64,000 nucleotides of DNA from Eretmocerus hayati. Taxonomy: Eukaryota > Arthropoda > Insecta > Hymenoptera > Aphelinidae. The notes beneath the pieces were generated by a model. The model was not told the origin of the DNA. It did not search any database and was given only the letters and a program-made list of their open reading frames with translations. Position 1 is the first letter of the stretch; each line of letters opens with the position of its first letter. Shown piece by piece: positions 55,601 to 64,000 of the stretch. Where the stretch lies: contig CM056741.1 in assembly GCA_029851415.1 (NCBI GenBank), positions 62,300,282 to 62,364,281 of the forward strand, read 5' to 3'. Position numbers and translations under genes: made by a program.

Positions 55601-58600
55601 GAATTTGCCTGTGGCAGAAGAGCGATCTTTGCTAGTCAAACTCTCCGCTTTGTCTTCCAGTGATCAACAACGATGTTTCAAAAGCTCCATCTTCGTGAAT
55701 TGCTTTGCCAGAGCCTGCCTTTGATGCTTCGCGCTCACTCTCGCGAAATGATTGTGTTTTTTCACGCCTCTTCATGTGCGGTGTTGTAGGATCGACTTCA
55801 ATGGAGATTTTATTCGTGCATTGGTGCGTAATCTGGTGCGGTTTTGGCCCTTTGTTTATTTGTTTCTTCTAGTATTAATGAAGAGTTCTGCTTGCAAATT
55901 GATTTCTAACTAACTCTAGTCTTGTGCGGGTTACTTTTAATGTATTGGAAGAGTCATGAAATTTGGCATTCTGACATTTATCCCTTTGACAACAAAACGA
56001 AAGGAAGTGGGATTTTTTCTAATTTTCTTCTGGTTTCGACGATATTTCTCATTTCTTCACAATCGCGGGGTGCTAACATCTTCCCTCAGTCGAAACAGTC
56101 TTTTAGAAGCTGGATTCGTGAGCGCGATGCTTTTTATGTTCTCATACTCCAACAATCAAGAGAGAAAACTTTTCATCGAATTTCTTGGACCATTCTGGTG
56201 TTTTCATTGTTCGTAATTTCTGTGTGCTCCTGTCCTCTCTTCAGTGCTTTTTCTGAACAACACTCAAAACTCCTTCAAGAAAACTGAGTAAGCCGATCAC
56301 AGTTTGTTGGGCTTTTTATCAGAGTGTTTACCTTTTGCTGTGTTTACCCTGAGTTGGTATTATCAATAATTCTTGATATTTTCCCCTCAACCCTGTTTGA
56401 ACAGTATTATAAACTTCAGAAGTTATTAAACTTGTCACCTTGGGACGTCCACATGTTTGAACATGTTCGAGAGCCGATATGGGTGATTCCAGGAAAACGG
56501 TTAGATTTGATGTCCCGAGCTGCTAGTTTTGAACGATGTGAGATAGGTCCAATCTAAAAGTTGAATTCATCAACTACCACCATTGAGAACCTACGAGAAT
56601 AGTTTTGAATGACGATATTCGCTGTTTTCCATACTTCAGAGCCGATCGATTTATGAGCACCCCGAATAGGGTATTTTGGATTGTCTTTTTTTACAAAACT
56701 ACCAAGCTTATAATTCCAACATGTAATGAAAGATATTGCATTATGGTCACACATCATTCGAAAGCTTATATCTCGAATAGTGATTTCATGCACGTATGCA
56801 AGTTCTCACTCGAGTTTTCTGTGGTGTAACTATCTCGAAAATTCTGTCCTGCAAAATCACGTCACACTTCGTGACACTCTCAAAACACCCCGTCGATCTT
56901 CTCTGTGAAAGCGAACGGTTTGCTCCCCGGTGCCATCTCGGTTTATTTGAATTAGACTGAAACTCCTCGGAGTGGGAAGGCCTTCATTTTGAAGTAATTC
57001 GAAGAGCAGAGCCAAGATCTGCTGATTTTTCTCGAAAAGCACAAGAAAGATGTCACATCCGTGACACAAAAATTAGAGCGCAGCAATACTTTCTCTGCAC
57101 AAATCAGTAAAAATTGATCTCACCCAGTGCATTTCTACCAATTCACAGGGGAATTTCACCAAAAATGACTCAAATTTCACACAAAATCAGTGGAATTCTC
57201 CTGAGGGGATCATCCTTTATTGATTCTTGCGGAGAAAGAAAGATACATATTCGGCCAGAACGATCCGAAACCTTATACGAGCTAGTCAGATGAGGTATCG
57301 CATTTGATGACAATTTTCAGCCCAATTACCGATATTCGTGACGCCTTCAATATTATAGACAAGTGCATGGTAAAAATCGGAAAATTTCAAAAAGTGTCTG
57401 TCAACGCTCTCAGGATAACATTTCTACGCCAGGGAAATCCATTTCAATTTTGAAATTCTGACATCTTTCATCATCATCTGGCAACTAGTTATTGATTTAT
57501 ACTGTATTTAAAAAGTTTTCTGAGTCTGAAAGAGAGTGGTATGAAATGAGCGGTCATGGTTATGGAATGCTTTTGGTGAGGTGAAAAATTAAGAAAAGTG
57601 ACTCCTTGAATATCTTCAACGACAGCGATTTTCTGCAAAATTCTTTATCCACGAAGTAAAACCAGGATAACCACCTGCTGTCCCGGTTGGATTGCATATC
57701 ATGGTTAAAAGAAATTTGTGATGGGTATCTATTGGATAGAACGAACAGACTATTGGGTCTCAAACAGAACTGCAAAAAAATTCTTTCATCGAAATTTGTT
57801 ATCCAATTTCAGATCTAGAAATGGACTTCTTGTAATATGAAGTCAACTCCCCTGGCAAAATCAGACACCTCAATCCACTCAAGAGCAATCTCAGACCCAG
57901 TCTGGTCGTTTTCTTGCGCGTAATTTGTCGCCGGTGACGCTCGTATACGTCGCGAAGATTAGTTTTGGAGAAGCCACGAGTACACGCGAGTTTCGGTTTA
58001 GTAATGCTGCTCCCGAGTGAAGTATGTACGTATGCATGCTCGTATCGCCTACGAGAGATAGCAGCAAGAGCACAGGGAAGTAGTACTGCTACTGGCTTGC
58101 CTTCTCAGGATATACACTGCATGGGAGAGTACATATAGGAGGGGTTGAAACTCTCTCTCTCTTGCGGTTCATGAGAGTCATATACAAGTTCGCCTCTTGC
58201 AAACACGCGAAGTGAGCCCAATTCGTTGCCCGCCTACATCGCTCTTCTTGCAAAGTTGAGATTTCCGTTGCGATGCATATGTGTTGAGAGAGGTGTCGAC
58301 GTAAAGTTATCTACAACCTTGATAGATGCCTCTTGTGCAATGATATTTACTTATGAATTTGGACAGATCGTGTTATGTATAAGATATTCAAATCCTATTT
58401 ATGCTTTGCGAGGGTTCAAATTTATCAAGATTGGTTCTAAAGATTCGAAGTTCCTAGTTTTTCTGGAATCTGTCTTCCAATTGCTTCTTATAAGTATAGG
58501 GTTCATGAGCACCAACTTTTAAGTAATCGGAAATCCTGAATCTGTGAAAGTTTCTGATATCGTCTCGCTCGATCGCTCCACAAAATTTCCAGAGTTCACG

Positions 58601-59361
58601 AGCAGATAAGTTGCCGCCTTACATCCATCAAAAAGTTGAACCCAATTATGAGGGAAAGAATAGAAACTGAAAGAGCTTGGAAACGAGTAAAAAGAAAGGG
58701 AATTGTTCTTCTGGGTCTTTCTTCTCACAGGCTGTTACTCGTCTTGTCTAAATCGCATCACCACCACCGTCGAAGAAAATCTCGAAAAAGTCTGCTCCTC
58801 AGGGTGCTGTGTTTGAATGAAATAATTTAAAAGAAAACCATGGTTCGGATAACCTACTTGCAAGAGGAAGGAGTTTATGGATTCAAGTGAAGAAAAATGA
58901 CTTGGAGAGTAATGATCGGCGTGAACATTAGTTGTACTCTCTTTGTCGGAAACACTGAGAATCGCTTCCAATCACTAATTCGCACTACATTTCTATTGAT
59001 TCACGATGAATTTTACTGCGAATCAATGGAAATGCACTGCAAATCAGTGATGGGGATTGATCTCCACTGCTTTTGGTGGAGAAAATATAATTCAAATCTC
59101 ACATGCATTGCTTCTATCGACCCGTGACTCAAAGCATATTGTTTGAGACTAGAAGTAGGATCTACAGTCGACACTCAACTTCCACATGAGAGGAAGGTTA
59201 GGTATTCATTTCATGCTGGGAAGTCGCATAGCTCGACCTAACCTTGATTGGAATTAGATCAACATTCTCCAATCTCATCTCATGAATCTTGAAATTGAGA
59301 TTAAAATCAGAATAGGTGTGTGAAAATAGGTTGTTTGATGATGAATCATTGTTGGTTACAG
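46646..59361. other. Long non-coding stretch, possibly intron or intergenic
   Basis: The short frames on both strands (for example 53114-53641, 55922-56287) lack recognisable motifs and overlap. Composition is AT-rich with occasional CG-rich patches near 46930-47060 and 52780-52880. No repeats as clear as those to the left were seen. It may be intronic to the exon at 59362 if that gene starts far upstream. Confidence 0.35.
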
Positions 59362-59462
59362 GTGGTTCATGGGGTGCACATCGAACCAGCTCACGAAGTG
59401 AAAAAACGCAGCATTAGTCAGCCGCTCCGAATTCTACTTCATTACGATGACAGCGTCTACAG
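59362..59462 (+). CDS. Candidate host exon, perhaps leishmanolysin-like metallopeptidase
   Basis: 101 bp between a GTTACAG acceptor and a GTTCGT donor, open in one frame. The translation carries HGVHIEPAHEVKKRS and QPLRILLHYDDSVYR, which look evolutionarily constrained. This KKRS..QPLRI...YDDSVY pattern reminds me of the N-terminal region of leishmanolysin-like (invadolysin) zinc metallopeptidases of animals, recalled without a search. The HEXXH catalytic exon is not in view, and I could not find neighbouring exons. It is the only host coding sequence I can propose, and the family assignment is tentative. Confidence 0.45.
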
Positions 59463-62400
59463 GTTCGTACTCAACTAGAACTTAGAATGTATCCAGAATA
59501 ATGGAACTGTTTAGAATTTGATGACAGTGATCTACGAGAGACTTGTAGAAGAGTGTTCTTAAATTCTCATCGTGAAAATTGTCACCATCCAAAATCTATT
59601 GAACAGTTTAACCCTTTGCGGCATAGTGTCACATATATGTGACACCTGAATTTGCGCTCTGAATATATATAGATGGGGATTAAAGAGATGTGGAACAATG
59701 AAATGCAAAAATTCGTTTTGGGAATCATTCAGCACTCACTCGAGCATGATCTCCTGATCGAATCACTTCTTCCGGATTCTTTTCTAAGAAGCTCAAGTTG
59801 AACAATGCTGGAAAAAAATTTCCCCAGGAAGTTGTGGAAACTACCAATTAGAATGGCCGTTATTTCGGTAAAAATTGGAATTAAGTCGAAATTCTGGAAG
59901 GGAAAGTTTGTGCATGTAAGAGTCAATAAACCCAATATCCTGCGAGCCATATGAGTTGTATTTGTGTTGAAAAAGCACATACATGCGCAAAACAGAATAT
60001 GGGCATTGGCCGTTTAGATCATACAAACACTATACAAATTATGAGACTATGTGACCCGGAATCAATTGTACCTCACGATTGACATGGAATTTATTCATCT
60101 GGCTTCGTCTTCTATTCGAATGCAATTCCACATTCTTACATCCGGTCTGTTTCTTTCTCCCAACAAGGATCTCATTCCAAATTTTGTGTACAAAGAAGAT
60201 CTTGGCAGCTACATTGGGATAACACAAGGCTGACTTTGCATCCGTATTACATTTTTTCTCCCCACTTTCGCTCCCACCATATCTTCTCTCTCAACTCTTT
60301 CTTTTCCAACCTCTGTACCTTCCTTTATCCTCCGACAGCCTCTTGCAAAATCCAGCTTTTCTTTTCCCCATTTTCGTTGCACAGGTTGTAATGAAATCCC
60401 AAAGCATCTCGCTGACTCGACGCTTAGCTGATACACACACGTGCAAGACAAAAGTGCTGCGTCCCGTGTTTTGTCCTGCTGAAGCGGCGTTAGTTTGCAC
60501 GCTCAAGGGCTCCTCTTGGCCAGAAACCAGGGCTTAACCCGACGTCGTCGTTCTTATCCTTGAAAGGAGTTTTCGAACCAACATTCTCTAACCGTTTATT
60601 GTCCGCTTGGATGCCCGCTATACAACGAGTCTAGAGCAGCTCATCTCAACCGTTTTGATTGTTTCGGGTAACTCATCTGAGTGATGCATTCACGATGCTG
60701 ATTCCTTCTTTTCTGTGCACCAAACAAAGAGATATTGTGCACGTTTCAAAGTCTGTAATGACAAGCTAGAAGTGCAGGATTTTTCGATTATACAAAGTGG
60801 AATGTTTAGGACACAATTCATTACAAAATTATCAAAAAACTATATGTTAAAATCAAAAAAGACATTAACAATCTTTCTTGTTCAATCATAGTCACATCAA
60901 TGGACATTGCGAGCTTGGCATGCTGGTGCCGACAATGAGTTCTGAATTCAACGAAGATTAATTTCAAGCCCTAGTAAAATTCAGATTAGGCCATAATAGC
61001 CCACCTAGTGCTCCCCTGTGGGCTACGAGAAACCCTTTGGTACCCTTACCAAGTAATTTCCCCACGACTGCGTATTCAGATGGAGAGTCGTTTGTGGCAT
61101 GTGATTAATTCATCATGGGCCCTGAGAATTCCTTTCCAGCTAATTGACCTAATGAAAAGAATTTGTAAGGATTTGAGAAGTCGTTGTGTTATAATTTTTC
61201 GCGAAGAAAATGGTACGATGATTTACCAAATATGGGATCGCACACCGGTCTACCTAAGTGTCTGCGAGTAAATTGAAATTCCTTTTTCAATTCAAGAAAG
61301 TAAGTGAATATTTTTATTCCATCTTACATAGGAATTTTAAGAAACTATGGATTAAATTATACAAAAGCTATGGTTTGAAATTTTGGTAAACTAGTTCAAA
61401 GAACAACGTGAATAGCCGAATAAAGTTGATATCAATCAATTTCAAATTTTGGACGTTTACTCAACCCAGTCGCATTAGCGAGCGAAGATATCGCTTGTCA
61501 AAAACTCGTTTCAAGCATCTATATTCATCTATTGCACTTTTTTACTTCTCGCGTACGAACGTTTTCATCAAAAGTAATTGATGCTCTTTTACGACGCAGT
61601 AGGGTCGTAAAGTAGCTTTATCGTCTGCCCATATCGTCCTTACGACGAGTCAGCTTCTAACTCCTTTGCAGGGAATTCTTTCCCAACCTCAAACATTATT
61701 ACTCTTGATACATTGAAGTTTTAATATTACCTAGATAAAAGTTGCGCAGTTCCTTTTGTAGAAAATTCCAGGTAGGAAATTTAAGAAGCTCACCTGTCTT
61801 GTCAGCAGATAGGATACATTGAGAAAAATACAAATGGTTTAGAAAGAAGACCTTCAGTTATTTATTCGACAAGTTACATATCATATTTGTCACAAGATCA
61901 ACAAACATCTGTGTTGACGCAATTCTATTTATGGTCAAGAAGAGAGGGGGCTTTTTTCATCTTCCTTAAATGATTCATCATTATTGCGTCTTACAAAGGA
62001 CTTACTTCAAATCTCACCTATTAGAGCTTTCGCTATTTTTACTTCAGATAACTATTTCATTTGAATTTCGACTGAAATAAAATGAAAAATTCGGTTGTCC
62101 AATACAAAGCTTCACCCATAGGCAGTTACAAGTTTTGAGAGACTAGTCACTAATTTTTAAGAAGGAAACTAATCACTAAATTTGAGATTTCATGTACGAT
62201 TACAGTTTTCTTTATGATTCATAATGTTGAATACATTTGATATTGGAGCTAACCTTGAAAACCCCTGGCCTCCGACCATCATATCTTGATCCGTGGGCCA
62301 ACTTGCTATATTCTGATGAAATTTGTAATCATCGCAACAACTAGTCCAAAATAAATCAGAACGTTGAGTGATGCAAGAATCTCACAAAACTGGAAGGCAT

Positions 62401-63512
62401 TGAATTTGGCTTTGCAATCTGATTTGTATCAAAAGACTGAACCATATCTTTCTCTCTAGTGAATGATTGAAGAAAAATTAATGATTCACAGTATTACACC
62501 CATTATTCATTTGAAAATGAGTAGTTGATCAGTGTACCTCTAACCCGTCAAACAAAACACGCCAAGACGCTCCTTGCAAAGGCATCAAACTGATAATTCA
62601 TAATCAACGGCCATACCATAGAGGAGGAAAAGTGTAATTGAGTTTGAAAGACTTACTCTCACTCTTCTGAACGCCTATGATGTATCAAGGATGAGTGAAT
62701 TACGCGGAGGCATAGCGTTACTCCATCTATGTATCTAAAAAGCGCGAATACTGCCCGAGCGGCAGAACGTTATTGCGTGTCAAGTCGGTTGATAAAAAAG
62801 GCAAGCATTGAAAAACAGGATTCGCTCTGATGGCGGCGCGTGCTTGGTAATTTATTGCGCGCGCGAGAGAGCGTATAGTATATAGCTTACTGATGGCTAC
62901 TTTTTTCCATCTCTTATGCGCGCTCACGGTTGACAAATCGCCTGGGTAATTTCCTGCATTCTCTAATGAACTCTATGAAGTTCTTTGACACTGCACATAT
63001 AGTCGAATGGATTATGCGAGTGTCGCGTGCGCCGCCACTTGAGTGGACAACTCATTTGTTCAAACGGACGCTGCATGTCAAACTTTATAGCTTTGACATT
63101 CATAGTTTGCGAATTGTGTGCCACTTGTCTTGAACGTCCTAGTTTTATTAAAGAGTGCTTGTCATACAAAATTGATTCAATAGTTGAAGAATACCTCGTG
63201 ATCAGTTCGAAATGGTACAATTTCCATGTTTATTCTTACGAAAAGTGGCAGGAGCGCTGTAAAGGTAGCGTGATAAATATGCCGAACTCTCCGGGGCAGG
63301 TTTCCTCCCATCAGGAGTTTTCCCTCGCTCTACGGTCCTGATTCCCGGTCGAATGCGCAGAGAAATTAGGTTTGGGTGAGTTGCAGGATCTCATCCAGAC
63401 CGCACGAAAAATCACGAAACGTAATAGCTCAATTTTCATCACCAAACATTTTTGCGTGATGAATTCCTATACTTTTCTGCGCCAAGGCTTTACAAGACGC
63501 CTTTCCAAATAT
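59463..63512. other. Non-coding stretch right of candidate exon
   Basis: It would be intron of the candidate gene or intergenic. I recognise no further exon, RNA or transposon. Short frames only. Confidence 0.35.
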
Positions 63513-63983
63513 TTCGCGTACGCGAAGGGGAAACGATTTCGCGTGCGCGAAATTAGTATGTCATCCACTCTTGCCTTTTCAGTCAAAATAGATACATAAT
63601 CTCGGCTTCAAGATGGAGAACACCCTCCGAGCAGTTTTTCTTGACATTTCTCCATTCCCAGCTATTTCTGCAGCGTTCTCGAGTCCCAAAAACCGATGAT
63701 GAGAACGCATTCGATTTTTTCTCGTCGAGACGAGAACATCCAAATTTCTCGGGTTTCTCGCTCGACGGCAGCCCTAGTCTTCACAGACCTGCTGGCTGCT
63801 CGCCCACGCCAAATTAGTTCTAGTTCGTATTGGAGCTAGAATTAATTCCACGCCATTGTCCCGTATGCGAAATCAGGTATGCAATTGTTCGCGTACGCGA
63901 AAATATGCCTGTCCTCCATATTTAGACCGGCACCTTGCAAAGTCTTCGCGCACGCGAAATCATAGCCCCTTCGCGTACGCGAA
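63513..63983. repeat. Cluster of TTCGCGTACGCGAA palindromes
   Basis: The 14-bp palindrome TTCGCGTACGCGAA occurs exactly at 63513-63526, 63889-63902 and 63970-63983. One-base variants are at 63538-63551 (TTCGCGTGCGCGAA) and 63945-63958 (TTCGCGCACGCGAA), and a degenerate copy is near 63860. There is no coding frame. It may continue past the window's right edge. Confidence 0.8.
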
Positions 63984-64000
63984 GATTTTCGAAACGGCGC

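Noticed and set aside
1..64000. tRNA, rRNA and CRISPR features
   Set aside because: I looked by eye for tRNA B-box (GGTTCGA-type) motifs with flanking arms and for regularly spaced direct repeats and found none convincing.

Overview
The window looks like arthropod, probably insect, genomic DNA. It is AT-rich and CpG-tolerant, with spliceosomal introns of about 70-110 bp, TATA plus TCAGT-type initiators, many foldback repeats and several classes of DNA transposon. A hymenopteran host is only a guess.

The centre (4424-25559) is a nested pair of transposons. The outer one is a MULE-type element of about 2.17 kb with GCGCCCGGG-rich inverted ends and an 8-bp target duplication (GTCATCCC). It encodes a FLYWCH zinc finger-MULE transposase. 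An 18.96-kb Polinton/Maverick element (6028-24988) is inserted in the second exon of that transposase. The Polinton has terminal inverted repeats of 403/405 bp that look identical except for a C-run length, and a perfect 6-bp target duplication (CGAGTC). Removing it leaves a transposase frame that divides exactly into 451 codons, so the host element was intact when hit and the insertion is probably young.

The Polinton has a full virus-like gene set. On the minus strand are a coiled-coil protein (one intron), a DUF8207-like protein and an FtsK/A32-type packaging ATPase. On the plus strand are a PLA2-domain minor capsid-type protein, an adenain-like cysteine protease, a penton-like minor capsid protein, a double-jelly-roll major capsid protein, a conserved protein of unknown function, a second coiled-coil protein, a DD35E integrase with a C-terminal chromodomain and a small protein. 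A protein-primed family B DNA polymerase (one intron) follows on the minus strand, then a small OB-fold-like protein and a spliced zinc-ribbon-like protein on the plus strand. The most notable feature is the junction of the PLA2-domain and protease genes. The PLA2 frame ends in A AAA AAC TGA, a canonical -1 frameshift heptamer directly before the stop, and the -1 frame is the protease, which has no AUG of its own before its catalytic domain. Several genes have compact TATA-initiator promoters with about 30-bp spacing and very short leaders. The right part of the element carries a decayed duplicate of the polymerase 3' end, plus tandem repeats.

The flanks (1-4415 and 25568-64000) are mostly non-coding. 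They hold foldback/MITE-like palindromes, a 1.47-kb TA-flanked non-autonomous element, two copies of an ACAAGGAG-ended MITE, a truncated Tigger/pogo element, degenerate minisatellites and a cluster of TTCGCGTACGCGAA palindromes. The one host coding exon I can propose is at 59362-59462, perhaps from a leishmanolysin-like metallopeptidase gene. I saw no tRNA, rRNA or CRISPR.
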